Assembly (NCBI RefSeq): GCF_003097135.1 | Contig: NZ_QEQL01000006.1 | Coordinates: 308,729-372,728 of the forward strand | DNA: 64,000 nt | Origin: Pseudomonas sp. URIL14HWK12:I12 | GTDB lineage: Bacteria; Pseudomonadota; Gammaproteobacteria; Pseudomonadales; Pseudomonadaceae | Direction: 5' to 3' | Shown here: positions 1 to 8,036 of the stretch, piece after piece | Layout: each line of letters opens with the position of its first letter | Position numbering within the stretch: the stretch's first letter is position 1 | Notes under the pieces: model-generated | The model's input: only the letters and a program-made list of their open reading frames with translations | Told to the model about the DNA's origin: nothing | Database searches by the model: none | Translations under genes and position numbers: made by a program

Positions 1-1343
1 TGGGCGGCACGCAGGCAGGCTTCTTCGCGAAACGGTGCTGCGATCAATTGCACGCCGATCGGCAGGCCATTCTGGCTGCGCAGCGGCACGCTCACCACCG
101 GCAGCCCGAGGAACGAAATAGGCTGCGCGAGCATGCCCATACTGGCGCGAGTGGGCAGGTCGGTGTGGTTGATGCGCATCGTTGGCTGGCCGATCAGCGT
201 GGCGGTGGTGGGTGTGGAGGGTGCCAGGAGCACATCGAATGTGTCGAACAGCGGCAGCACCTGCTGCTGGAAGTGCCGGCGCAGGCGCTGCGCCTGCACA
301 TACCAGGCTGCCGGGATCATAGCGCCGGCCAACAGCCGCTCCCGCGACAGCGGCTCGAACAGCTCAGGCGTTGCCCGCAAGGCGGGCAGGTATTGGTTGC
401 CACCTTCGCTGGCGCTGATGATGAACGCGGCAGTACGTGCCAGTTCAGCCTCCGGCATCAGCACTTGCTCGTGGGCCTGCAACGCCTTGGCCACGCGGCC
501 CACGGCTTCGCGGGCGTTATCGTCGCACCATTGCTGGAAGTACCCCCCGAGCACGCCAACGCGCAACCCCTCGGTGCCGCGGGCAAGCATCGGGGTGGCG
601 GCCTCTACTGAACGCTCGGCCTGAAAGGCATCCTCTGGGTCTGCCCCTTGCAGCACGTCGTAGACACATGCCAGGTCGGCCACCCGCCGTGCCAGCGGGC
701 CGATGTGGTCAAGGCTGCCCACGAACGGATGCGTACCGGCGCGCGACAGGCGGCCAAAGGTAGGCTTGAGGCCAAACACGCCGCACAGTGAAGCCGGCAC
801 GCGGATCGAGCCGTTGGTGTCGCTGCCCAGGCTGAAATTGACCAGCTTGGCCGCAACCGCCGCCGCCGAGCCTCCTGACGAGCCCCCTGCGATGCGCTGG
901 GTATCGTGCGGGTTATGGGTCGCGCCGTAGTGGGTATTCTCGGTGGTGAAGCCGTAGGCGTAGGCGTCCATGTTCAGCAGGCCGCTGAGCAGGCCACCGT
1001 GGGCACCGAGCTGCCGTACCGCCCAGGCGTCACGCGCGGCCGGCGGGCGCGTCTCGAACAGTCGAGCGCCCGCCAAGGTCGTGTGGCCGGCCACATCGAA
1101 GAGGTTCTTCACCGCGTAAGGAACGCCGGCCAGTGGCGGCAAAGGCAGTTTCTTCTCGACGGCCCTGTCGAGGGCCTCGGCTTCCTGAAGCATGCGTTGC
1201 TGGGTCAATGCGGTCCACGCATTGAGCTGGGTATTCTGCTCGGCAATGGCCGATAGGCTGTGCGCTGCGATCTCCGCAGCGCGGACCTCGCCGTTTGCCA
1301 GGGCACTGCGGATCTCTTTGATCGAACCGGTGGCGATATTCAT
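1..1343 (-). CDS. hpxY: AtzE/HpxY-like amidase, 3' end cut by window edge
   Basis: Amidase-signature hydrolase of the AtzE/HpxY family. The frame is open from an ATG at 1343-1341 to the window edge (447 complete codons), so only a short C-terminal piece is missing. The Ser-cisSer-Lys triad is visible: Lys79 in AVKNLF, Ser155 in the GGSSGGSAAA stretch and Ser179 in GSDTNGSIRVPA. The start overlaps the stop of the small upstream hpxX gene by 4 bp (ATGA), typical of the AtzG/AtzE pair. In Klebsiella, hpxX and hpxY accompany the oxamate amidohydrolase gene hpxW in purine-ring catabolism, and hpxW lies in this cluster. The exact substrate is not proven by sequence; biuret or another ureido amide is possible by analogy with AtzE. 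A further hpxZ-type gene would be expected just outside the window. Confidence 0.9.
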   Translation of the reverse strand, partial: MNIATGSIKEIRSALANGEVRAAEIAAHSLSAIAEQNTQLNAWTALTQQRMLQEAEALDRAVEKKLPLPPLAGVPYAVKNLFDVAGHTTLAGARLFETRPPAARDAWAVRQLGAHGGLLSGLLNMDAYAYGFTTENTHYGATHNPHDTQRIAGGSSGGSAAAVAAKLVNFSLGSDTNGSIRVPASLCGVFGLKPTFGRLSRAGTHPFVGSLDHIGPLARRVADLACVYDVLQGADPEDAFQAERSVEAATPMLARGTEGLRVGVLGGYFQQWCDDNAREAVGRVAKALQAHEQVLMPEAELARTAAFIISASEGGNQYLPALRATPELFEPLSRERLLAGAMIPAAWYVQAQRLRRHFQQQVLPLFDTFDVLLAPSTPTTATLIGQPTMRINHTDLPTRASMGMLAQPISFLGLPVVSVPLRSQNGLPIGVQLIAAPFREEACLRAA

Positions 1344-1531
1344 GCCTTGTACACCCCTGCCACGTCCGTGCGCTCATCCAGGGGGTAGGCCATCAACGGC
1401 TCAGCCATGGCGGCGATGCGGGTGAACTGCAGCTGCAGCTCCTGGCGGCGGGCATCGTCCAATTCCAGCGCCAGTACCTGTTCCATCTGTGCGAGGTAGG
1501 CGGCCCAATCAGGCACGGGGGTCTGTGACAT
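1340..1531 (-). CDS. hpxX: AtzG/HpxX-like small subunit (DUF4089)
   Basis: A 63-residue acidic helical protein of the AtzG/HpxX type. AtzG family members bind and stabilise the AtzE amidase, so this is probably the small subunit of the overlapping amidase. The start is supported by GGAGG six bases upstream of the ATG at 1531. It is the first gene of the leftward unit, transcribed divergently from the RpiR regulator, with 81 bp between the two starts. That gap contains the shared 13-bp probable operator (1586-1598). Confidence 0.85.
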   Translation of the reverse strand: MSQTPVPDWAAYLAQMEQVLALELDDARRQELQLQFTRIAAMAEPLMAYPLDERTDVAGVYKA

Positions 1532-1585
1532 GCTTTTCCTCCATCGGGCCTATGGGCCGGGGTCGTGTTGCATTATCATCGCGCC

Positions 1586-1598
1586 AATGAAACGAAAG
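1586..1598 (+). promoter_or_regulatory. Probable RpiR/HpxU operator, copy 1
   Basis: The 13-mer AATGAAACGAAAG lies between hpxX and the RpiR gene and is repeated exactly, in inverse orientation, at 2644-2656 in front of the transporter operon. On the minus strand it sits upstream of a GATAAT -10-like element (1572-1577) that could serve hpxX. Presence only in the control regions flanking a repressor gene supports operator function. The assignment is inference. Confidence 0.6.
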
Positions 1599-1612
1599 TT
1601 ACAAGGCTCTCC

Positions 1613-2452
1613 ATGACTCCACTCGACCAACGTCTGCGCGAGCACTACGCCCAGCTGGCCCCTCAGGAACAGCGTATCGCTGATTTCGTGCTGGACCATT
1701 ACAACGACCTGGCCAGCTACAACAGCGCAGAGCTCGCGCGGCTGACCGGCGTATCGAAAGCCACCGTCAGCCGGTTGTTCAAGCGCCTGGGCTACGACAA
1801 GTTCAAGGACCTGCGCGAAGAGCTGCGTACCCTTCGCCAAACCGGCATGCCGGTGGCCGACAACCGTGACGTGGTGCAGGGCAATACGCTGCTTGCGCGC
1901 CATTATCAACAGGAGCTGGCGAACCTGGCGCAGTGGGTAAACGCCTTGGACGCCGAGCAGTTCGGCCAGGTGGTGCAGGCCCTGGGCAACAGCGCACGGG
2001 TGTTCGTGCTGGGCATGCGCAATGCCCACCCAGCAGCCTTGCACTTGCGCCAGCAGCTGCTGCAGATCCGTAGCCAGGTTCACCTGTTGCCCCAGCCTGG
2101 GCAAACCTTGGCCGAAGAACTGGTGGACCTCAGCCCGGCCGACATGGTGGTGGTGCTGGCCTACCGCCGTAGGCCAAGGATTATCCGCACCGTGCTGCAC
2201 GCCTTGCGGGAACGGCAGGTACCCACGGTGGTGATGTGCGAGCCCCAGGCTCAGTCGATCATCGAGCTCGGCACCTGGCAGCTGTGCGCGCCACTGGACA
2301 GCGTGTCGGCTTTCGATAGCTACGCCAGTGCCAACAGCCTGATCAACCTGCTGGCCAATGCGGTGCTGCATGAGCAATTGAGCCAAGGCCGCCAACGTAT
2401 CCACCAGATCGCCGAGCTGTACGATGCCCTGGAAGAACTGGAACAGCGCTGA
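1613..2452 (+). CDS. RpiR-family transcriptional regulator (HpxU-like)
   Basis: A 279-residue regulator with an N-terminal RpiR helix-turn-helix (about residues 1-77; motif AELARLTGVSKATVSRLFKR) and a C-terminal SIS sugar-isomerase-like sensing domain (about 115-260). The ATG at 1613 is preferred over an upstream in-frame start at 1565, because the probable operator 1586-1598 would otherwise lie inside the gene and the SIS/HTH spacing is normal from 1613. In Klebsiella the allantoate-catabolism genes are repressed by the RpiR-type regulator HpxU. The position between two hpx units suggests the same job here, with a purine-degradation intermediate as likely ligand. Confidence 0.9.
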   Translation: MTPLDQRLREHYAQLAPQEQRIADFVLDHYNDLASYNSAELARLTGVSKATVSRLFKRLGYDKFKDLREELRTLRQTGMPVADNRDVVQGNTLLARHYQQELANLAQWVNALDAEQFGQVVQALGNSARVFVLGMRNAHPAALHLRQQLLQIRSQVHLLPQPGQTLAEELVDLSPADMVVVLAYRRRPRIIRTVLHALRERQVPTVVMCEPQAQSIIELGTWQLCAPLDSVSAFDSYASANSLINLLANAVLHEQLSQGRQRIHQIAELYDALEELEQR

Positions 2453-2480
2453 CGCACCACTTGAGCGCACGCCCCCATAA

Positions 2481-2501
2481 AAGGCGCCATTTTGGCGCCT
2501 T
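2481..2501 (+). terminator. Hairpin terminator after the RpiR gene
   Basis: A perfect 9-bp stem (AAGGCGCCA / TGGCGCCTT) with a 3-nt loop lies 28 bp after the regulator stop codon. The downstream T tract is weak, so termination may be partial. Confidence 0.7.
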
Positions 2502-2511
2502 CGTTTCACTT
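2499..2511 (-). promoter_or_regulatory. Degenerate third copy of the probable RpiR operator
   Basis: CTTCGTTTCACTT resembles the 13-bp element CTTTCGTTTCATT found at 2644-2656, sharing the core TTCGTTTCA. It overlaps the end of the terminator hairpin and could act as an auxiliary site. This is weaker than the two exact copies. Confidence 0.3.
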
Positions 2512-2609
2512 GCACTGTGGTCGTTTAAACCGCGTGCAAAGTGGCGACTCTTGCCGCAAGCCCGCAGAAGACGGGCGATGGAAATGAAATGAAACCCCCA
2601 CCCGCTGGA

Positions 2610-2625
2610 TGGCACATTGGTTGCA
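2610..2625 (+). promoter_or_regulatory. Sigma-54 (RpoN) promoter of the hpx transport/catabolic operon
   Basis: TGGCACATTGGTTGCA matches the sigma-54 consensus TGGCAC-N5-TTGCA exactly, with GG and GC dinucleotides 12 bp apart. Transcription would start around 2636, just before the RpiR operator copy at 2644-2656 and 44 bp before the first gene. Sigma-54 control fits nitrogen-limitation (NtrC) induction of purine-nitrogen use. I could not identify a convincing NtrC site upstream. Confidence 0.75.
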
Positions 2626-2643
2626 AAATCACGATCAACGAAC

Positions 2644-2656
2644 CTTTCGTTTCATT
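2644..2656 (-). promoter_or_regulatory. Probable RpiR/HpxU operator, copy 2
   Basis: CTTTCGTTTCATT is the exact reverse complement of the element at 1586-1598. It lies just downstream of the start point predicted from the sigma-54 promoter, where a bound repressor would block transcription. Confidence 0.6.
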
Positions 2657-2679
2657 ACCAGCTCAAGCAGGGTGCGAAC

Positions 2680-3465
2680 ATGAAAAAGGCATTGACCGCG
2701 GTACTGGCAGGCGCGCTGTTGTTGACCCAAGCCGCCAGCGCATTGGCCGACCAGCTGCAGGACATCGAGAAACGCGGCGTGCTGCGTGTGGCAGTGCCGC
2801 AGGATTTCCCGCCGTTCGGCTCGGTGGGCACCGACCTGCAGCCACAGGGTTATGACATCGACATGGCAGCCTACCTCGCCAAGCAGATGAAACTGAAGTT
2901 GCAGCTGGTCCCGGTAACCAGTGCCAACCGGGTGCCCTACTTGCAGACCGACAAGGTCGACCTGGTGATCTCCAGCCTGGGCAAAAACCCAGAGCGGGAG
3001 CAAGTGATCGACTTCAGCCGCGCCTACGCACCGTTCTTTCTCGGGGTGTTCGGGGGCAAAGACGCACCGCTGGAAAACGCCAGCGAGCTGGCCGGCAAGT
3101 CGGTAGGCGTGACCCGTGGCGCCGTCGAAGACATGGTGCTTACCCAAGTGGCCCCGGCAGGCACCGAGGTCAAGCGCTACGAAGACAACAACACCACCCT
3201 GTCGGCCTACCTCTCTGGGCAGGTGCAGTTCCTTGCCACTGGCAATCAGGTGGTGGCGGCCATTGCGCGGCAGAACAGCGAGCGGGCCCCGGTAGCCAAG
3301 TTCACATTAAAGAATTCACCTTGCTTCATCGGCCTGCGCAAGAATGAGCCGACCCTCAAGGCCAAGATCAACGCCCTGGTCGACCAGGCGCAACAGGACG
3401 GCATCCTCAACAGCCTGTCCGAGCAGTGGCTCAAGGCACCGCTGCCAGCCGACCTGGGCGCCTGA
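2680..3465 (+). CDS. ABC importer substrate-binding protein (family 3)
   Basis: A 261-residue periplasmic binding protein. Residues 1-23 are a classical signal peptide ending ASALA-DQ, followed by the bilobed family-3 fold (RVAVPQDFPPFG, YDIDMAAYLAKQM, and DLVISSLGKNPERE with the conserved Arg). The ATG at 2680 is chosen because it begins the signal peptide; an upstream in-frame start at 2617 would bury it. It is the first gene of the sigma-54-driven operon with two permeases and an ATPase. Family homology predicts an amino-acid-like ligand. The hpx context suggests a ureide such as allantoate or oxalurate, but this is inference. Confidence 0.9.
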   Translation: MKKALTAVLAGALLLTQAASALADQLQDIEKRGVLRVAVPQDFPPFGSVGTDLQPQGYDIDMAAYLAKQMKLKLQLVPVTSANRVPYLQTDKVDLVISSLGKNPEREQVIDFSRAYAPFFLGVFGGKDAPLENASELAGKSVGVTRGAVEDMVLTQVAPAGTEVKRYEDNNTTLSAYLSGQVQFLATGNQVVAAIARQNSERAPVAKFTLKNSPCFIGLRKNEPTLKAKINALVDQAQQDGILNSLSEQWLKAPLPADLGA

Positions 3466-3477
3466 GGCCGCATAGCC

Positions 3478-4140
3478 ATGGCTCAGCTCAATTTCATGGC
3501 CTTGTGGCCGTACTGGCCTGCACTGCTGGCGGGCCTGTGGGTGACGATCAAACTCAGCCTGGCGGCCACGGTGGGCGGCGTCGCGCTGGGCATCGCTGGC
3601 GCTGCACTGCGCAGTGGCCGGCCGGGGGTGGCCAGCCGGCTTTGGGGGGCCTACGTCGAGCTGATCCGCAACACGCCGTTCGTGGTGCAGCTGTTCTTCA
3701 TCGTGTTCGGCCTGCCCAGCCTGGGCCTGAAGCTCACGGCGGGCGAAGCGGCGTTGCTGGCGATGTTGATCAACCTGGGCGCCTACAGCACCGAGATCAT
3801 CCGCGCCGGCATCCAGGCCACGCCGCGTGGGCAGTGGGAAGCTGCACGCGTGCTCGGCCTGAGCCGTGGCCAGGCGTTCACACGGGTCATCCTGCCACCT
3901 TCGCTCAAGCGCATTTACCCGGCGCTGGTGAGCCAGTGCATCATCGTGATGCTCGGGTCTTCGGTGGTGTCGCAGGTGTCCTACGAAGAGCTGACCTTCT
4001 CGGCCAACCTGATTCAGTCGCGCACCTTCCTGAGCTTCGAGGTGTACCTGGTGACCACACTGATGTACCTGGCCCTGTCGATCGCCATGCGCCAACTGCT
4101 GCTGGCGGCCGGGCGCAAATGGTTTGGAGAGCAGCCATGA
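3478..4140 (+). CDS. Polar amino-acid-type ABC permease 1
   Basis: A 220-residue HisM/HisQ-type inner-membrane permease. Several hydrophobic helices flank the EAA cytoplasmic loop (GQWEAARVLGLSRGQAFTRV, roughly residues 120-140) that docks onto the ATPase. It starts 12 bp after the binding-protein gene and its stop overlaps the start of the second permease, indicating translational coupling. It probably forms a heterodimeric channel with that permease. Confidence 0.9.
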   Translation: MAQLNFMALWPYWPALLAGLWVTIKLSLAATVGGVALGIAGAALRSGRPGVASRLWGAYVELIRNTPFVVQLFFIVFGLPSLGLKLTAGEAALLAMLINLGAYSTEIIRAGIQATPRGQWEAARVLGLSRGQAFTRVILPPSLKRIYPALVSQCIIVMLGSSVVSQVSYEELTFSANLIQSRTFLSFEVYLVTTLMYLALSIAMRQLLLAAGRKWFGEQP

Positions 4141-4796
4141 GCGGTGCATTCACCGATTGGGACATCCTTCGCAACCTGCTGCTGGCCGCTCGCTGGACGG
4201 TACTGCTGTCGCTCACGGCGTTCATCGGCGGCACGCTGGTAGCCTCGGCACTTGTGGTCGCACGGCTGTCGCGCCACCGCTGGGCGCACCGGCTGATCCG
4301 CGCCTATACCGAGTTGTTCCAGGGCACGCCGCTGCTGATGCAGTTGTTCCTGACGTTCTTCGGCGTGGCGCTGCTGGGCGTGGACGTATCGCCCTGGACG
4401 GCGGCAGCGCTGGGCTTGACCCTCTACACCAGTGCCTTTCTGGTGGACATCTGGCACGGCAGCATCCGCGCCCTGCCCCGCGGCCAATGGGAAGCCTGCC
4501 GCTGCCTGGGCTTGGGTTTCGGCCAGGCGCTGTGCCGGGTGATCGTGCCGCAGGCCCTGCGCATCGGCCTGGCGCCCACGGTGGGATTTGCCGTGCAGGT
4601 GATCAAGGGCACGGCGCTGGCCTCGATCATCGGCTTCGTCGAGCTGACCAAGGCCGGCACCATCCTCAACAACGTCACTTTCGCGCCGTTCAAGGTTTTC
4701 GGGCTGGTAGCGCTGGGCTACTTCCTGATGTGCTATCCGCTGTCGCGCTACAGCCAGTATCTGGAGAAGAAATTCAATGCCGCTCATCACCATTGA
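4137..4796 (+). CDS. Polar amino-acid-type ABC permease 2
   Basis: A 219-residue second permease of the same importer, with an EAA loop (GQWEACRCLGLGFGQALCRV) and about five membrane helices. The ATG at 4137 overlaps the preceding TGA. The same frame stays open further upstream to 3426, but that extension lies inside the first permease gene and has no permease character. Its end overlaps the ATPase gene by 20 bp. Confidence 0.9.
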   Translation: MSGAFTDWDILRNLLLAARWTVLLSLTAFIGGTLVASALVVARLSRHRWAHRLIRAYTELFQGTPLLMQLFLTFFGVALLGVDVSPWTAAALGLTLYTSAFLVDIWHGSIRALPRGQWEACRCLGLGFGQALCRVIVPQALRIGLAPTVGFAVQVIKGTALASIIGFVELTKAGTILNNVTFAPFKVFGLVALGYFLMCYPLSRYSQYLEKKFNAAHHH

Positions 4797-5514
4797 TCAG
4801 GTGCAGAAGTACTACGGCGACAACCATGTGCTCAAAGGCGTGGACCTCGACATCGAAGTGGGCGAGGTGGTGTCGATCATCGGCCGCAGCGGCTCAGGCA
4901 AAAGCACCTTGCTGCGCTGCATCAACGGCCTGGAAAGCTACCAGCAAGGCAGCATCAAGCTGGCCGGCATGACCGTCACCGACCGCGAATCCCAGGCGCG
5001 CAACATCAGCCGCCAGGTGGGCATGGTGTTCCAGAGTTTCAACCTGTTCCCGCACATGACTGCGCGGGAGAACGTGATGCTGGCGCCGCGCCGGGTATTG
5101 AAGAAAAGCGACGCCGAGTGCCGTGAGCTGGCAGCGCGCATGCTGGAGAAAGTGGGCCTGGGCGACCGCCTGGACTACTACCCTGCCAACCTTTCCGGCG
5201 GCCAGCAGCAGCGGGTGGCGATCGCCCGCGCGCTGGCCATGTCGCCCAAAGTGCTGCTGTGCGACGAGATCACTTCCGCGCTCGACCCCGAGTTGGTCGG
5301 CGAGGTGCTCAAGGTGCTGGAACAGCTTGCCCGCGAAGGCATGACGCTGATCCTGGTGACCCACGAGATGAACTTCGCCCGTGAAGTGGGCGACCGCGTG
5401 GTGTTCATGCACCAGGGCCGGGTGTGGGAACAAGGCCCGAGCCGCGAGCTGTTCGCCAACCCGCACACCGCTGAACTCAAACAATTCATTTCGTCCGTGC
5501 GCGGGCTGAACTGA
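4777..5514 (+). CDS. Polar amino-acid-type ABC ATPase
   Basis: A 245-residue ATPase of the GlnQ/HisP type. Walker A is GRSGSGKST (about 34-42), the Q-loop is FQSFNLFPHM, the signature is LSGGQQQRV, Walker B is VLLCDEITSALDP, and the H-loop is LVTHEM. It powers the two permeases encoded immediately upstream. The next gene, hpxJ, begins 30 bp later, so transport and catabolism are co-transcribed. Confidence 0.93.
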   Translation: MPLITIDQVQKYYGDNHVLKGVDLDIEVGEVVSIIGRSGSGKSTLLRCINGLESYQQGSIKLAGMTVTDRESQARNISRQVGMVFQSFNLFPHMTARENVMLAPRRVLKKSDAECRELAARMLEKVGLGDRLDYYPANLSGGQQQRVAIARALAMSPKVLLCDEITSALDPELVGEVLKVLEQLAREGMTLILVTHEMNFAREVGDRVVFMHQGRVWEQGPSRELFANPHTAELKQFISSVRGLN

Positions 5515-5544
5515 CCCCTGCCTTTGAACGAGAGTTGCCTGCCG

Positions 5545-6783
5545 ATGAACACCTCTGCCTTTGCCCCGGTCAACCCACCCGCGCGCCTGTTGATGGGGCC
5601 CGGCCCGATCAACGCCGACCCGCGTGTGCTGCGCGCGATGGCCAACCAACTGGTGGGCCAATACGACCCGGCCATGACCGGCTACATGAACGAAGTGATG
5701 GCGTTGTACCGCGGTGTGTTTCGCACCCAGAACCCCGCCACGCTCTTGATCAACGGCACCTCGCGCGCCGGTATCGAAGCGGTGCTGGTGTCGGCGATCC
5801 GGCCGGGCGATCGAGTGCTGGTACCGGTGTTCGGGCGCTTTGGCCACCTGCTGTGTGAAATCGCCCGGCGCTGCCGTGCCGAGGTGCACAGCATCGAAGT
5901 GCCGTGGGGCGAGGTGTTCGACCCTCAGCAGATCGAGGACGCGGTCAAGCAGGTCAAGCCTCGCTTGCTACTGACCGTGCATGGCGATACCTCCACTACC
6001 CTGCTGCAACCCTTGGCGGAGCTAGGCGACATCTGCCAGCGCCACGGGGTGCTGTTCTACACCGACGCCACCGCATCACTGGGCGGCAACCGGCTGGAAG
6101 CCGACGCCTGGGGCCTGGACGCGGTTTCGGCCGGCCTGCAGAAGTGCTTGGGCGGCCCGCCCGGCACCGCACCGGTGACCCTCAGCCCGCGCCTGGAGGC
6201 GTTGATCCGACAGCGCAAGTGCGTGGAGGCGGGCATTCGCAGTGCCGATGAGCAGGATGGCGATGACCAGCTGATCTACTCCAACTACTTCGACCTGGGG
6301 ATGATCCTCGATTACTGGAGCCCGCAGCGGCTGAACCACCATACCGAGGCGACTTCAGCGCTGTTCGGTGCCCACGAGTGCGCGCGCATCCTGCTCGAAG
6401 AAGGCCTGGAGGCAGGCATCGCCCGCCACAAGCTGCACGGCGACGCGATGCGCAAGGGCCTGGAAGGCATGGGCCTGAAGGTGTTCGGCAACCCGGCTTA
6501 CAAAATGAACAACGTGGTCGCGGTGTACATCCCCGACGGCGTGCACGGCGAGCAGGTGCGCCAGCTGATGCTTCAGGATTTCGGCATCGAGATCGGCACT
6601 TCCTTCGGCCCTTTGGCCGGCAAAGTGTGGCGCCTCGGGACCATGGGCTACAACGCCCGCAAGGATTGCGTGATGCAGACCCTCTGTGCGCTCGAGGCGG
6701 TGCTGACCCACCTGGGCTGGCGCACGCGCCAGGGCGCCGCCCTGCAAGCCGCCTGGGACCACTACCTCGAGCCACGGCCATGA
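5545..6783 (+). CDS. hpxJ: Class V aminotransferase, ureidoglycine-glyoxylate type
   Basis: A 412-residue PLP enzyme of the AGXT/PucG/HpxJ group, which transfers the amino group of (S)-ureidoglycine to glyoxylate. Visible features are the N-terminal LLMGPGPIN motif, the cofactor-stacking region (INGTSRAGIEA), the PLP-binding Asp in FYTDATASLGG, and the Schiff-base lysine Lys200 in AGLQKCLGGPPG. The ATG at 5545 is preferred; an upstream TTG at 5524 would add seven residues. The stop overlaps hpxK by 4 bp. This arrangement with allantoate amidohydrolase supports the ureidoglycine assignment over serine-glyoxylate or alanine-glyoxylate transaminase. Confidence 0.87.
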   Translation: MNTSAFAPVNPPARLLMGPGPINADPRVLRAMANQLVGQYDPAMTGYMNEVMALYRGVFRTQNPATLLINGTSRAGIEAVLVSAIRPGDRVLVPVFGRFGHLLCEIARRCRAEVHSIEVPWGEVFDPQQIEDAVKQVKPRLLLTVHGDTSTTLLQPLAELGDICQRHGVLFYTDATASLGGNRLEADAWGLDAVSAGLQKCLGGPPGTAPVTLSPRLEALIRQRKCVEAGIRSADEQDGDDQLIYSNYFDLGMILDYWSPQRLNHHTEATSALFGAHECARILLEEGLEAGIARHKLHGDAMRKGLEGMGLKVFGNPAYKMNNVVAVYIPDGVHGEQVRQLMLQDFGIEIGTSFGPLAGKVWRLGTMGYNARKDCVMQTLCALEAVLTHLGWRTRQGAALQAAWDHYLEPRP

Positions 6784-8033
6784 ACAGCGAGCAGGCGCGC
6801 AGCGCCGCCGCGCGCATCATGGCCCGCTGCGATGAGCTGGCGGCGATCAGCGAAAGCCCCTCCCAGCTCACCCGCGTCTATCTTTCACCCGAGCATCTGC
6901 GCGCCAACCAGTGCGTCGGCCGATGGATGCAGGCCGCAGGCATGCGCGTATGGCAGGACGGCGTCGGCAACATCTGCGGCCGCTACGAAGGCCAGCAGGC
7001 CGGCGCTCCGGCGGTGCTGCTCGGCTCGCACCTGGACACGGTCCGTAATGCAGGCCGCTATGACGGCATGCTCGGGGTGGTCAGCGCCATCGAGGCGGTG
7101 AATCACCTCAACACACAGGGCATTCGCCTGCCGCTGGCCATCGAGGTGGTGGGTTTTGCCGACGAGGAAGGCACCCGCTTCGGCATCACCTTGCTCGGCA
7201 GCCGGGGCCTGGCCGGCACCTGGCCTGCGCAATGGGCCGATGCCCAGGACGCCGACGGCATCACCGTCGCCCAGGCGCTGGCCACGGCAGGGCTGGACAT
7301 CGCTCACATCGCCAGCGCCGCGCGGCATCGCGAGCAGATCGCGGCCTATCTGGAGCTGCACATCGAACAAGGCCCTTGCCTGGAGCGTGAAGACCTCGCG
7401 CTGGGCGTGGTGACTGCCATCAACGGCGCGCGCCGGCTCAACTGCACCTTCACCGGCCATGCCGGGCATGCCGGCACCGTACCGATGCAGCACCGCCACG
7501 ACGCGCTGGCGGCGGCTGCACACTGGATGGCCTGGGCCGAGCAACACACGCTTCAGGCGCCGGGGCAGCAGGTGGCAACGTTCGGCACCTTGCAGTGCTA
7601 CCCAGGCGCGGTAAACGTCATTCCCGGCGAGGTGAAACTCTCGCTGGACATCCGCGGCCCCGAAGACCAAGCACTGGAACGCTTGCTTGCCGAGTTGCTG
7701 GCACACGCCGAGCAATTGGCGCAGGCGCGGGGCTTGAGCTTTATCGCCGAGGAGTTTTACCGCATCGAAGCCACCGGTTGCGACCCTCGCCTGCAGCGCA
7801 GTGCCGAGGCGGTGCTGGCGCGGGTGCAGGGCCGCAGCTTTTCGCTAGCCAGCGGGGCGGGCCACGATGCCATCGCCCTGGCGCGCCACTGGCCGTCGGC
7901 AATGCTGTTCGTGCGGTGTGCCGGTGGCGTCAGCCATCACCCCGCCGAAGCGGTGAACGTCGAAGACGTAGGCCTGGCCGTACAGGCCTACACCCACTGG
8001 ATCACTGACGTGGCAAACGCCGCAGGAGTTTGA
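6780..8033 (+). CDS. hpxK: Allantoate amidohydrolase, M20 family
   Basis: A 417-residue M20-family amidohydrolase of the AllC/HpxK type, expected to convert allantoate to ureidoglycine, CO2 and ammonia. The binuclear metal ligands are present: His84 (GSHLDT), Asp95 (GRYDG), Glu129/130 (FADEEGTRF), His194 (LELHIEQG) and His387 (GVSHHPAE). The dimerisation domain lies at about 210-325. The ATG at 6780 overlaps the hpxJ stop; a longer open frame from 6378 is antisense-like run-on within hpxJ. N-carbamoyl-L-amino-acid hydrolase is the close alternative; neighbours favour allantoate. Confidence 0.87.
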   Translation: MNSEQARSAAARIMARCDELAAISESPSQLTRVYLSPEHLRANQCVGRWMQAAGMRVWQDGVGNICGRYEGQQAGAPAVLLGSHLDTVRNAGRYDGMLGVVSAIEAVNHLNTQGIRLPLAIEVVGFADEEGTRFGITLLGSRGLAGTWPAQWADAQDADGITVAQALATAGLDIAHIASAARHREQIAAYLELHIEQGPCLEREDLALGVVTAINGARRLNCTFTGHAGHAGTVPMQHRHDALAAAAHWMAWAEQHTLQAPGQQVATFGTLQCYPGAVNVIPGEVKLSLDIRGPEDQALERLLAELLAHAEQLAQARGLSFIAEEFYRIEATGCDPRLQRSAEAVLARVQGRSFSLASGAGHDAIALARHWPSAMLFVRCAGGVSHHPAEAVNVEDVGLAVQAYTHWITDVANAAGV

Positions 8034-8036
8034 TCG

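Noticed and set aside
1550..2515. 321-residue minus-strand frame opposite the RpiR gene
   Set aside because: Low-complexity Gln/His-rich translation typical of antisense frames; the plus strand carries an intact HTH and SIS domain.
2511..2538. TGCAC and GTGCA half-sites considered as an NtrC enhancer for the sigma-54 promoter
   Set aside because: Centre-to-centre distance of 23 bp is not the NtrC dyad spacing, so it cannot be claimed.
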